Shown here piece by piece: positions 11,857 to 25,000 of a stretch of 64,000 nt of DNA. Under the pieces are notes generated by a model, which did not search any database, had not been told where the DNA came from, and worked only from the letters and a program-made list of their open reading frames with translations. Numbering within the stretch: position 1 is the first letter of the stretch; every line of letters begins with the position of its first letter. The DNA is from Cenococcum geophilum 1.58 (Eukaryota > Ascomycota > Dothideomycetes > Gloniales > Gloniaceae), in assembly GCA_001692895.1 (NCBI GenBank), contig KV748178.1:1350536-1414535 (forward strand), read 5' to 3'. The position numbers were made by a program, and so were the translations under genes.

Positions 11857-13076
11857 ATGGTTTCCATTTCTACTATCGTTAAATTTACAGCGCTCGGTTT
11901 GCTTAGCTTAACTAACGCTCATCCCGGTGAAGAAGAGCACAGCTTGATTCCTCACCACGCCAAACGAGAGTTTCTTTCTCGCTCACGAAGGTCTTTGGAT
12001 TCTTGTGCTGAACATTTGGAACGCCGGGGCATTTATAAAGCGGCCGAAGCTCGCCGCAAAGCGTTCGCCGAAAAGCACAGCAAGAGGTCTTTTGAAAACT
12101 CGGGTATGAGAATCTGAGCATGAAAATTGCAGCTCAACAGCTCCAGCACCGCGTCATTCAGACCTTGATGAATTCTAACGTATCCCTAGAAAACTTCCTT
12201 CGTATCCGAGATACAGCCTCCGTCCTTAATACCTCGCACCACTCCGACCTCACTGGCATTACCTACACTACCGATGAATGTGTGTTTTACTCCAGCAATG
12301 TCAGCTGCATCCTCTCTCCTGAAGGTGAGATTGGACCTTTCTGGGTAAAAGGAGAGCTCGTCCGCTCCGATCTGACGGACAATGAACCCGGCGTCGTGGT
12401 ANACATGGATGCGCAGTTCATCGACATCAACACGTGCGAGACGCTTCCCGACGTGTACTGGGATGTGTGGAACTGCAACACGACCGGCGTGTATTCTGGT
12501 ATCCAGTCTTCCAGCAACGGCAACGGCAACGACACAGCGAACCTCAACCGCACGGCCCTACGGGGGATCCAAAAGACGGACGCAGACGGCGTTGCGCAGT
12601 TCAAGTCCATCTTCCCGGGCCACTACTCCGGCCGCACCAACCACGTCCACGTCGTCGCGCACCTAAACGCCACCCTGCTCCCCAACTCGACCCTCACCGG
12701 CGGCAGCATCCCGCACATCGGCCAGCTCTTCTTCGACCAGGACCTCATCTCGCTCGTCGAGGCCACGGCGCCCTACAACACCAACACGAACCAACACACG
12801 CTCAATTCTGAGGACCACGTCTTTGCTGTCGAGACGGTTGATGGCTCGTCGGACCCGGTGTTCCAGTACGTGCTACTGGGCGATACGGTGGCGGACGGCA
12901 TCTTTGCCTGGGCCACCATCGGCGTCAACACCACCGCCAGCTACGATACTAGCTATGCTGCAACGCTGACGTCGAGTGGCGGTGTCTTGAACGGCAATTC
13001 GAGTGTCGGTGGCGGACCTGGTAGCGCGCCTTCAGGAAGTGGTGTGCCGTCTGGTACGCCATCCGGTATTCCTTAG
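11857..13076 (+). CDS. Secreted intradiol ring-cleavage dioxygenase, one frameshift
   Basis: This belongs to the fungal extracellular dioxygenase family, related to the protocatechuate 3,4-dioxygenase beta subunit. The family uses Fe(III) to open catecholic rings between the two hydroxyls. The N-terminus (MVSISTIVKFTALGLLSLTNA) is a signal peptide followed by HPGEE, usual in this family. The first frame runs 11857-12117 and the second 12120-13076. The catalytic region is intact in the second: Tyr in WNCNTTGVYSG, Tyr in FPGHYSG, and the two His of GRTNHVHVVAH. Those four match the known iron ligands (Tyr, Tyr, His, His). The tail is Gly/Ser/Pro-rich, as in relatives. The frames overlap over about 12096-12117, so a single-base shift there joins them. 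No GT-AG intron longer than about 43 nt restores phase. An undetermined base lies at 12402. It could be a real recent pseudogene or a sequencing error. Confidence 0.8.
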
Positions 13077-14000
13077 GGAAATTTCGGGTTGCGTGTCAAG
13101 GCGAATAGGGGAGGCGAGCAAGCTAGGTATCTGATTGCTGGAGCTAGTGAGCTTCTTTGGGCTTTTCGAGTGACTCTCTAGGCAATTGCATTTGCTCGGG
13201 AGTAACTGTCCTGATGCGGTGTCTCTTTAAGATCAACGGGGCGCTTGCGTTTATTTGTGGAGTCGCTTTCTTGCTAGACTAACATTCGCTGTGAATGTTT
13301 GTATATAAAGCTTTATAAAATACAATATACTATGTCTATCGTGTTATGGGTTGTGTCTCCTTGAATTCATAGTTTTACATCAGTAATTCCATGCCAAAGA
13401 GCCTGAGTTCCTTTTTGCCTAGTCCTTAGAGCCTAAAAGTAGTATAAATAAGTATACACTTACCTCTACCAATAACAAAGTTAAGACATGTGCTACTCTT
13501 GCTCGTGGGTCTATAATCGCGTATTATTCACTCCAGACTGTCTCCGTGAATCCAGCCTTATAATTTATGACGCACAAGGATCGGGCTCCTAAGATATTAA
13601 TGGAACAATTATAAAATATCAAATGCCATATATTGGAGTGTGGAAGCCGGGAAGCCTGATGTAAGCGCAAAGTCTGCAGCTATCATAACTCCCTTCCTGG
13701 AACGCCAACTGCACAGAACCCGCTCCTAATAAAATTTCATATTAAGCCTTAAGTTTGGCACATCGCAATCCGTAGTATTATTTTCATGACATGCTACCGC
13801 AATATTTTAATTTTAAATGGCCAATAATGCAATCCATACTATTAATTATAAATAGTAGAGCTAGCCTCTAAGCTAAAGTCTCTTTTTTTCTGACTTATCT
13901 TAGAATATATATACTCTATACTTTTATATAAGTAATATAAAGGAGTTTTTAAAAGTGACCGCTTATTTTTTAATTTAGTATTTATATCTATTAATAAGCT
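13077..14000. other. 3' flank and AT-rich spacer
   Basis: About 300 bp of ordinary sequence (3' UTR and terminator presumably) is followed by increasingly AT-rich, partly RIP-like sequence up to the Helitron edge. A minus-strand frame at 13842-14126 crosses the Helitron border and is not a gene. I see no RNA gene. Confidence 0.4.
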
Positions 14001-14218
14001 TATTGACCCAAGGTACGAGTGGTCTATTATATTCGGGTCCTGAAATTCAAACTCTCGCCAAGCCAGCTTCTGATTGGTTAGATAAAAAAGCGCGCGCGGT
14101 AAGTTGTGGCAGAATCCACGTGACAAACATTAAAATATTATAAACATCAAAATATCCTAGTATTGCGCCTTCCTTTTTATTAACACCTCTATTAATACTA
14201 CTATATATATTATAAATA

Positions 14219-17200
14219 TGGCAGATCCTACTGTAATTTAGTGTAGCAAGTGCTATATTTACAAGCCCCGCCTTAGCTTTATTAAAGACGGCCCTTTAAA
14301 GAAGCTTTTAAAGCTATACCAGTTATGTCAGTTAAAGGCGCGTCTTCCCTATATATTACTTCTACCTTTACTTACTTTTCTAGATCTCTAAATATAATTT
14401 AAATAAGCGGAGAGCTTTTATAGAGTTAGGTTCTACTACTAAGACTTATCCTATAAGGCGCCAGCGAACTACTCTACCTAAAAACGATACCGAGAACGCC
14501 TTCCTGCCTCGCGGCCAGAATAGCCAAGATACCCCTAAGATAGCTTAATAGCGGAAGACAATTAGGGCAATACAACGGGAGCACCACATTCTTAATTGGC
14601 GGGGTAAAGCTCACTCGCCTACCCCTCCGCTATATACTACAGATAAAGCTCCGTGCAGTAGAGGCACTCTAAATAGCCTAAATACGTCCTTGTCGGAACT
14701 AGCTCCTATACCTACTCTACTACTAATACCTACCCTTCCGCCAATACCTACCCTTCCACCAATACCTACCCTACTACCAATACCACCTTTCTCGCGGCAA
14801 GCTCCGACTACGGCCACACCACTACCCATTTTAGCTATCGATTGGGAGCAAATTAAGAAGTTTAGGAGTATACTACAGGCTAAATGTATAGAGACATGTA
14901 GTTATTATAAGGAGCGGTGGTTCTAAATAGGCCTAGCTACGGAGGGTGATAATATAGGTATATATAAAGCCTGCATTAAGGACGCCAATAGCCTCAAAAA
15001 TCTAACCCTTTTACCCCTATTTGGTAAAAGCAACGGGCTTAATCTGGGGCCTATTCCTGGCTTCCTACCTATACTTACTGCGGTAGAGGAGCTTCTGATT
15101 GCGCGTGTATACGTTTATCTGCAAGTTATATATATACGCGGCCAGCAATATCGCTATACTAGCTATGTCTGCTGCTTTGGCTAGAATATACTAAAGACTT
15201 AGAGGCAGCTACCACGGCTACCTACTGAACTTGATATACTGGTTGTAAGGCCTACGGTAGTAGAGGGTGGCAAATACCTAAGTCAGCGGTTTACTAAGCG
15301 GTATGCTGTAAGGCGCTCTACTATAGCATAGTAGCTTTACTTTCTAAAGGTTAATTATCCTAATTATCACAACATTAAAATATATAGCACCCGGCTTATA
15401 AGCTTACCCAAAAATGGCTCTATATTAGATCAGCTACCTTATATTAACAAGTTAGAGTCTAATTTTAGTAGCCCAACGGCTTACCCTACTACTCCTATGC
15501 AACATCCTTATGCTATTAATCCTCTACCTGCCGAGCTTGGTAGTAATATACTAGACGGCGAATTTAATAATAATATACTAGATACTTTGGTTCCTAATCT
15601 AGTACCTAACCTTAATAAATTGGAGCTTTTAGGTTGTAAGGTTTAATACTAATAAGACCTATAAGTGGGTTTAGAGGTTCCTACTATGTAACAGACACCT
15701 CTTTCTAAGTAATTAGCTAGTTTTATTATATGCGGCGCCTTTCCTACTCTATTTCCTTATGGTAAAGCCAATTTTAATATACTACGAAGCCGTACAGTTA
15801 CCCTAGCTGCGTACGCCAAGCATATACTTAAGTATTAGGACGGTCGGTTTAGCCGCCACCCCTTATTTCGCTACTACGTGTTTAATTAGATTATAAAAGA
15901 GCAAGCCCTTAGCGCTACCCGCTTCCTTTACGGCCGATTAAATAAGAATAGTCTATTTTTGGATAAGCTTAGTAATCTTATAAATAGTAATAGGGGTGGC
16001 TAGTTGCTAAATAAGATTATATAGTATATACGAAACCTTAAGGGCACTAGACCTTACTAGAGGCAGAAGAAAAATAAGCTTATAGCTTATACTAAGAATA
16101 TTAAAAGCGGGTCTCTATTCTTTATACTTAGCGCTACTAATCTATATTAGCATAATCTATACTCTTATATACCTCTATTTAACGAATATAAGGCTACTAA
16201 TAAGGCTTAGCACTACCGGATTACTTCTTAAAATCTTAACAATAATCCGCATATTGCTGCTTACTGGCTATATCGCCGCTTTAATCTGTTCAGGAAGCAC
16301 GTGCTTATAGGCCTATTTAATAGCACAGACTTTTAGTCCTAATATAAGTGGCAGGTATAAGGTAGCGGCTACATATATAGCTTCTTATGGAGTTTAACAG
16401 CCCTAAGGCCAGATCCGTCAGCTAGTAAGTTAAGGGCGGCTTTTACTAAGTACTAGACTACTTTTATATCTATAGTTAATCCTAATTAATCTAGGCCTCC
16501 CAATCTCTAATATCCTTCTGCTCTCAGCTATAAAGAACAGCTTAATACTAGTAAGCTTCTTACTGCCTGCCTTAATCGATTTTAACAGTACCGCAATTGC
16601 ACTAAATCTTACTGCTTAAGATTAAAGAAAGGCTCTATTAGAGTAAAGAAGTGCCGCTTTTATTTTCCACGCTCTCTCCATAATAAGGCCGCTGTATTAA
16701 AGGATTAAAATCCATATTACTAGACGTTCTGTCCATAGCGTAATAATAAGCTTTTTAATGGTTATAATACAGCTATAATATTAGCGTAAATAGCGAATAT
16801 TAATACGTCACCCGCTATAAGCATATTAGTAATAGTTAACTATATAGGCAAATATTGCAGTAAGGAAGAGAAGAAGTTAACTTTCTACTAGGAGTTACTC
16901 CAATTAGTATAGCCGCACGCTAATAGCCTTTATGCCTTTAGTTTGGTTATGGCTAGGTTTATAAATAAGCTTATTACTAAACGCAATTAGTTAGTGTAGA
17001 AGGTATACTATCTGCTTTTTAACATTCCCCTTTATAAAGGCTCTAGGAATATAGTAACTTTAGACTACTACTAGGAGGACAATTAAAGCGCTATATATAA
17101 GCTTAATAATAGGCAACTAAGAGGGTACGGACTATCTGACTATAAGAAATATAAGCGCCACCTAGATAGGGTAGAGGACGTTACTTTCCTTAATTTTCTA

Positions 17201-19260
17201 CTCCATTTTAATTACTCTACTTATAAGCGTTGGCTAAGAGTAAGGCCTTAAGTTATATTATACTTTCCGCAATATAACGGTAATTATTCCTATCTATAGT
17301 ATCCTAAGTTCTACCGTGTAAAGCTTATTCTTTATCACCCGTAGAGGGAGTATAAGGAAGTAGCTACTTATACTAATGGATTTAGGGCCCCTAATTATAT
17401 AGCTTCCTATTAGGCTTGCGTTAACTCTTATCAGCACCTACCTAACTACTTCTACAATTGGAAACTAGAGAAAGGTCGCGAAACTACTAATAATATTAAT
17501 AAGTTTAAGGACAATTTTATAGACGACTTAAAGCTATACCAGTCCTTTAAGGCCCTATATGCCTGCGTTTAAAATACCAATAGAGTTAAAATTAAGGATC
17601 CTAATAGGCTTAGTAATAGGGAGCTTAATTATAACTACGACTAGAGTACGCATTAGGGTACGTACCCGCAGCTTAATAAGAGGACTTATTAGCAGGAAGC
17701 ACGGCTATAGCCTCTACCGTAGAGCCGCCTATCCTAAATAGCAACTCCGTCCTCCTTACAACTAGGTTAGCGTTATATCTATAATATCGTAGTTAATTAC
17801 TATAGGCAGATCTAAGTGGGCCTTGGCCCCCCCCTACTACGGATTAACATTAATAGAGAGGCAGGAACCAGCAAATTATATCTTATTACTATCCTCTCTA
17901 CTATACTCTATAATATAGTAAGGGCTAATAGCAAGCCGTCGCCATTAGCTTAAGCGGCCCCTACTAGGGTAGCTACCTTTAATATTAACGGCAAAACTAT
18001 ATACAATCTATTAAGGTTGCTAGTAAACCGTCTATTTGACAAATTACCTACTACCAGTCTTACGCCTCTACAATAAGCTTTTAAGGATATTTACTATCTT
18101 ATCCTTAACGAGAAATCTATAATTAGGCAAGTACATCTAGCCTAGATTAATTACCGCCTCCATTAGATCTACCCTACGCGTAACGACGATTACTTTAAAG
18201 GCTTAAACATCTTGCTAGTAGGCGATTTCTATTAGCTTCCCCCTATAGGTCAGGCGGCCTTATATAGCAATTTACCCGCTAGGCCGTCAGAGCTCGCTAG
18301 CTATAGAAAGGGAGCCTATAAGGCAATTAACTAAATAGCTGTCTTAGATTAAGTTATGTAGTAGGGTGGTAATAACGCTAAGAGCTTTATATTTAGGACC
18401 GCCCTTACAGAGCTACGTAGTAATTCTATAAGTAATTCAACCTAAAAGCTTCTTTTAACTAGGTGTAAGCAGGACCTATCTATTAATAAGGTTGCGGGCT
18501 TTAATAACGCAATTCGGCTATATAGCACACGCGCTGCTATAGGTAAGTATAACACTGTTCGGCTTCGCGACCTTTTACAGCCAGTAGTAGCTATTAAGTC
18601 AGTTAACACTAGTATAGGTACGCGGAAAGTTACTCTTAATTAGTGCGATACTATAGAGAATTTAGCCCTATATATTGGCGCGAAAGTAATGCTAATATAA
18701 AATATCTGGGTTAAACTAGGCTTAGTAAACGGTACTACTGGTATAGTTAAAGATATCGTATAAAAGGGACACGCGGATATTAAAAAGGATCAGCCTTAGT
18801 CACTACTAATTATAGTAGATGGGTATAACGGACCTGCCCTATTTACTTAGCAGGATGGTAAGAAAGTCGTCCCTATATTTTCCGTGCTTTATAAGTAGGA
18901 GAGTATAAAAGGCTCTTGCTTACGGCGTTAATTTCTAATTACTTTAGCTTTTACTCTTACTATATATAAAAGCTAGGGCCTAACACTTAACCAGGTGGTT
19001 CTAGATATTAAGGAAAAGAATAAAACAGCTGGGCTAACCTATGTAGCAATCTTATAAGTTAAGAAGCTTTTAGGGCTTATATTTGAACGTAGGTTTAATA
19101 TAAAACGATTTCAGTTATCTATAAGTAAGACTAAAGAGGTATAATAAGAAGATTTTGTACGGAGGCAGTAGCAACTACTTATAAACGACTTTTCCTAAAT
19201 AGGAAATTATGTACTAGCTTAGAGGTAAGCGGAGAATATAGCATTTATTTTAGTTTCCTA
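14219..19260 (+). pseudogene. Helitron Rep-PIF1 helicase relic (copy A)
   Basis: Read through stops from the ATG at 14219: a Cys-rich start (CSKCYIYKPRLSF), a Pro-rich linker at 14700-14790, and a DUF6570-like region at about 15210-15640 (LPTELDILVVRP, then ILDQLPYINK). The Helitron Rep region follows at about 15730-17300 (HPLFRYYVFN, ALSATRFLYGRLN, AAYWLYRRFNLFRKHVL). The PIF1-type helicase at about 17830-19150 has GDFYQLPPIG, and the late motif reads LTIYKS-GLTLNQ. The HUH nuclease motif near 16360 reads GSGYIYSF where GSGHIHGF is expected. Both His have become Tyr by C-to-T change, so Rep is dead independently of the stops. The family nicks and replicates by a rolling circle; the helicase unwinds the donor. 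Confidence 0.82.
14704..14792. repeat. 18-bp coding tandem repeat (Pro-rich linker)
   Basis: About four units near CCAATACCTACCCTTCC give a repeated PIPTLP peptide in the Rep frame. It is present in copy B (about 22499-22580) but missing from copy C near 45460, where flanking sequence joins directly. Confidence 0.7.
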
Positions 19261-20325
19261 ATTTTTAAACAGCTTAACTATAAAATCTAATTTTCTAAAT
19301 TTTAACCCCCCTATCCGTCCTACCTTCTTACCGCTTCTAAAGCTGTTAAATATACATATAATAGTATATAGAAAGAATTAGCAGTATTACCGGATCAATA
19401 TTGCTGCTGTCTGTAGCGTTAATTAATTTTTAGAATTTTTCAATTTTTTTTTAAAGGGCGGAAATGTCGCTTATATAAGGAGTTACGTAACCTCTAAGAA
19501 TACATGCCACTTAAGACCGCATATTAGCAGCCACGACTTCTCTATACTACAGTTAAAATTTTATATATACTGCACCTAGAACTACTTAAAATAACTATTA
19601 CCTATAAATCTGTCGATTTACAAATTAAAAATTAGACGTAGTTAGAGCTATTAGTAGGGGTTATTAATTGCGCTCCCTATAACAAAATCCGACTAATAAA
19701 TAAACTAATAAATTAAATTAAAAGTTCGGAACATCTAAATAAGGTTCTGCTAAGATGCTAGCTAGACCCTAACCTAGACCTTTTCTAACCTATTAAATTC
19801 TAAAAATAATAACCTTTACTAAATTAAAAATTAACCTTATCCTTAATAAGCCATCCGATTGGATTTAATAGTTCTTTATTATTTAAGATATAGCTAAAAC
19901 TAATGAGGTATGGCAGTATATCAACCTATCTAAGAAGAAAGACGATCTTCTAAAGCTAGAACTACTAAGTCGGCCCATACTAAGGGATATACTACCTACG
20001 GCTACATCAATAGCAAAGCTAGACCTAAATTAGCTCACTATCTATAACTAGCTCTACGCTAAATATAAGGACGATTTACGCGTATATTAGAAGCAAAAAC
20101 AGGCTATAAACGATATTAATAACTATATCGTTCGCACTATATCGGTAGCCTACCTTTCACTTATCGACAGCCTCAGTAGTCGGTTATATCAAATATTTAA
20201 GGCGTCTCTACTACTACAGTAGCCACTGCAGTAATAGAGACACCCCGTATTTTAGTAAGCAATTAAGCCCATCTTATACGAGAATCTTATGCTTATTAGT
20301 ACTTACCAAATTACATACTTATAGG

Positions 20326-21045
20326 GCCTCCTCCCGTTTATAAATACTCCCTTCTCTATACCTTCCTCTCTTCTTCTTTCTTCTTCCTTATAAGAGGTGC
20401 TCCAATACCCCTCCCTAGTCCCTACTGAGGGATCTATTAGTTAATGTGGCGATATAGATAGTATCTAATAAGGAGACGGGTAAGAGAGGAGACAGGAAGG
20501 ATGGAGGGGCGTTTAGTAGGTGTTAGCCGAGTAATATTAATATCTATATTATAGCTGCCTAATCTCCCGTTTATAGGCCTCCTCCCATCTATAAATACTC
20601 CCTTCTCTATACTTTCCTCTCTTCTTCTTTCTTCTTCCTCACAAGAGGTGCTCCAATACCCCTCCCTAGTCCCCACTAAAGGATCTATTAGTTAACGTAG
20701 CAATATAAACAGCATCTAATAAGGAGACGGGTAAGAGAGGAGATAAGAAGGACGGAGGGGTGTCTGGTAGGTGTTAGCTAAGCAATGTTAATATCTATAT
20801 TATAGCTGCCTAATCTCCCATTTATAGGCCTCCTCCTATCTATAAATACTCCCTTCTCTATACTTTCCTCTCTTTTTCTTTCTTCTTCCTTATAAGAGGT
20901 GCTCTAATACCCCTCCTTAGTCCCCACTAAGGGATCTATTAGTTAATATAGTGATATAGATAGTATCTAATAAGGAAATAGGTAAGAGAGAAGACAGGAA
21001 GGACGGAGGAACCTCCGGTAGGTATTAGTCGAGTAACATTAATAG
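20326..21045. repeat. Three 251-bp tandem repeats in Helitron A 3' region
   Basis: Units start at 20326, 20577 and 20828, each opening GCCTCCTCC followed by a TATAAATACTCC box, then a pyrimidine-rich tract and a CCCCTCC run. Copy B has two units and copy C three. The regular TATAAATAC box invites the idea of a promoter-like or binding role, but nothing proves it. Confidence 0.85.
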
Positions 21046-22015
21046 CGGTTTTTGTTACCCAAAAATTGTGTTATATAATAATATTTAGGAACATAAATAT
21101 ATACCCCCGTCCCATACTTACACCACTACTAAATATTTTAGATTTTATACTCGGAGCTGCTTATAATAGGCATTCCTAAAAGATTTACTAGTTTAAAGCT
21201 CTATAATTAAATGTTGTTAACATTTTATATAGGGGTCGTCAATTAAGCTCCCGGGATATAATTTTTAAAGTTTAACACTACACTAATATTATAACCTTCT
21301 TGCAGTGGCCGAGCCACCCCTAATCTTCTCCCCCTTCTTCCCCCTCCTATTACTTAGCGCTAAGCTATTACATCATCGCTAAGCTATTACGTCGTTATAC
21401 GTCTAAACTAGGTGGGTAATAACGTGGTTAATAGTTATTAGGCATTAAAAATATTTAGTATATAAAGCTTTAAATTGGAATTATAATCTACTATATTATA
21501 TCCTACGTAGAGGGCTCTATATTAAAGCTCTGTAGTCCAAATATATGCTATATTTATAACCAATATAATCTTTAAGCCTAGCTTAAGTAGGGTACCTTAG
21601 TTATTGTAGTAGATCCTTACCTAGTGGTAACTAAGGCGCCTTAATCTTACTACTACTTTTAAATTAAGTAAAAGCTCTATATAGGGGGGTCCTAGGGGGT
21701 CTCCCCCTAGAAAACCTCATCTCTATATATATTAATTAAAGTCTATATAATAAAGCTCTAAGTTAAAGCTTTGGGTTATAAACTTGGGTTAAAATTTGCG
21801 TTAGGGGACCAACGTTCCGCATATTATTTGGGTCCTGGAATTCAAACTCTCGCCAAGCCGGCTTCTGATTGGTTAGATGAAAAAGCGCGCGCGGTAAGTT
21901 GTAGCAGAATCCACGTGACAAACATTAAAATATTATAAACATCAAAATATCCTAGTATTGCGCCTTCCTTTTTGTTAACACCTCTATTAATACTACTATA
22001 TACATTATAAATATA

Positions 22016-25000
22016 GCAGATCCTACTGTAATTTAGTATAGCAAGTGCCATATTTATAAGCCCCGCCTTAGCTTTATTAAAGACGGCCCTTTAAAGAAGC
22101 TTTTAAAGCTATACTAGTTATATTGGTTAAAGGCGCGTCTTCCCTATATATTACTTCTACCTCTGCTTACTTCTTTAGATCTCTAAATATAATTTAAATA
22201 AGTGGAGAGCTCTTATAGAGTTAGGTTCTACTACTAAGACTTATCCTATAAGGCGCTAGCGAACCGCTCTACCTAAAAATGATACTAAGAACGCCTTCCT
22301 ACCTCGCGGCTAGAATAGCTAAGATACCCCCGAGATAGCTTAACGGCGGAAGATAATTAGGGCAATATAACAGGAGCACCGTATTTTTAATTAGTAGGGT
22401 AAAGCTTACTTATTTACCCCTTCGCTATATACTATAGATAAAGCTCCATACAGCAGAGGCACTCTAGATGGCCTAAATACGCCCTTGCTGGAACTAGCTC
22501 CTATACCTACTCTACCGCTAATACCTACCCTTCTGCCAATACCTACCCTTCCGCTAATACCTACCCTACCGCTAATACCACCTTTCTTGCGGTAAGCTCT
22601 AACTATAGCTATACTACTACCTATTTCGGCTGTTAATTGGGAGCGAATTAAGAAGTTTAGGAGTATACTATAGGCTAAATATATAGAGATATGTAGTTAT
22701 TGTAAGGAGCGGTAGTTCTAAATAGGCCTAGCTACGGAGGGTAATAATATAGGTGTATATAAAGCCTGCATTAAGGACGCCAATAGCCTTAAAAATCTAA
22801 CCCTTTTACCCCTATTTGGTGAAAGCAACGGGCTCGATCTAGGGCCTATTCCTGGCTTCCTACCTATACTTACTATAGTGGAGGAGCTTCTAATTGCGCG
22901 CGTATACGTTCATCTATAAGTCGTGCGTGTACATAGCTAGTAATATTGCTATACTGGCCACGTTTACTGCTTTAGCTAGAACATACTAAAGACTTAAAGG
23001 CAGCTACTATGGCTACCTACTAAACTCGATATACTAGTCGTGAGGCCTATAGCAGTAGAGGGTGGCGAATACCTAAGTCGGCGGTTTACTAAGCGGTATG
23101 CTATAAGGCGCTTTGCTATAGTATAGTGGCTTTACTTTCTAAAGGTTAATTATTTTAATTATCGTAATATTGAAATATATAGTACCTAGCTTATAAGCTT
23201 ACCTAAAAATGGCTCTATATTAGATTAGCTACCTTATATTAACGAGTTAGAGTTTAATTTTAGTGGCCCGATGGCTTACCCTACTACTTCTATACAACAT
23301 TCTTATGCTATTAATTCTCTACCTGCCAAGCTTGGCAGTAATATACTAGACGGCGAATTTAATAACAATATACTAGATACTTTAGTTCCTAATCTAGTGC
23401 CTAACCTTAATAAATTAGAGCTTTTAGGTTGCGAGGTTTAATACTAATAAGACCTATAAGTGGGCCTAGAGGTTCTTACTATGCGATAGATACCTCTCTC
23501 TAAGCGATTAGCTAGTTTCATTATGCGCGGCGCCTTTCCTACTCTGTTTCCTTATGGCAAAGCCGATTTTAATATGCCACGAAGCTGTACGGTTACCCTG
23601 GCTGCGTACGCTAAGTATATACTTAAGTATTAAGACGGTTGGTTTGGCCGCTACCCCTTATTTCGCTACTATGTGTTTAATTAGATTATAAAAGAGCAAG
23701 CCCTTAGCGCCACCCGCTTCCTTTATGGCCGATTAAATAAGAATAGTCTATCTTTAAATAAGCTTAGTAATCTTATAAATGGCAATAGGGGTGGCTAGTT
23801 GCTAAATAAGATTATACGGCATACACGAAACCTTAAGGGTATTAGACCTTACTAGAGGCAGAAGAGAAATAAGCTTATAGCTTATGCTAAGAATATTAAG
23901 AGCGGGTCTCTATTCTTTATACTTAGCGCTACTAATTTACATTAGTATAATCTATACTTTTATATACCTCTATTTAACAAATATAAGGCTACTAATAAGG
24001 CTTAGCGCTACTAGATTACTTCTTAAAATCTTAATAATAATCCGCATATTACTGCTTACTAGCTATATCGCCGCTTTAATCTGTTTAGGAAGCACGTGCT
24101 TATAGGCCTATTTAATAGCATAGACTTTTAGTCCTGATATGAGTGGTAGGTATAAGATAGCGGCTATATATATAGCTTCTTATAGAGTTTAATAGCCCTA
24201 AGGCTAGATCCGTTAGCTAGTAAGTTAAGGGTAGCTTTTGCTAAGTACTAGACTACTTTTATATCTATAATTAATCCTAATTAATCTAGGCCTCCCAATC
24301 TCCAATATCCTTCTACTTTTAGCTATAAAGAACAGCTTAATACTAGTGAGCTTCTTACTGCCTACCTTAATCGATTTTAACGGCACCGTAATTATACTAA
24401 ATCTTACTGCTTAAGATTAAAGAAAGGCTCCACTAGAGTAAAGAAGTGCCGCTTCTATTTTCCACGCTCTCTCTATAATAAGGCCGCTATATTAAAGGAT
24501 TAAAATCTATATCACTAAACGTTCTGTCCGCAGCGTAATAATAAGCTTTTTAATGGTTATAATGCAGCTATAATATTAGCGTGGATAGCGAATATTAATA
24601 CGTCACCCGCTATAAGCATATTAGTAATAGTTAACTATATAGGCAAATATTACAGTAAGGAAGAGAAGAAGTTAACTTTCTACTAGGAGTTACTCTAATT
24701 AGTACAGCCGTACGCTAATAGCCTTTATACCTTTAGTTCGGTTATAGCTAGGTTTATAAATAAGCTTATTACTAAATATAATTGGTTAGCGTAGGAGGTA
24801 TGCCATCTACTTCTTAATATTCCCCTTTATAAAGGCTCTAGGAATATAGTAACTTTAAACTACTACTAGGAGGACGATTAAAGCGCTATATATAAGCTTA
24901 ATAATAGGCAACTAAGAGGGTGTAGACTGTCTAACTATAAGAAATATAAGCGCCGCCTAGATAGGGTAGAGGACGTTACTTTCCTTAATTTTCTACTCTA

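Larger units (their letters stand above)
14001..21822 (+). mobile_element. Helitron-like element, copy A
   Basis: The 5' edge is set by comparison with copy C: both share sequence from TATTGACCCAAGG/TATTAACCCAAGG, with unrelated flanks before it. The 3' edge, GGACCAACGTTCCGCAT, is shared with copy B. The element encodes a Rep/helicase relic, then a non-coding 3' part with three 251-bp tandem repeats and a conserved end. Rolling-circle transposons of this type make no target duplication, and none is seen. The architecture (DUF6570-like region, Helitron Rep, PIF1 helicase, long 3' tail) is that of fungal Helitrons, possibly the Helitron2 group. RIP has placed stops throughout. Confidence 0.8.

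Noticed and set aside
12104-12146. Short intron joining the two dioxygenase frames
   Set aside because: Candidate GT-AG pairs are 29-43 nt. The 37- and 43-nt options are out of phase, and the in-phase 29-nt option is too short to be credible.
13842-14126. Minus-strand frame of 94 codons
   Set aside because: Crosses the 5' edge of Helitron A and has no counterpart at the edge of copies B or C.
14611-14926. Gly/Val-rich and Pro-rich small frames on both strands
   Set aside because: Generated by the 18-bp tandem repeat in the Rep linker. The plus-strand frame is part of the Rep relic.
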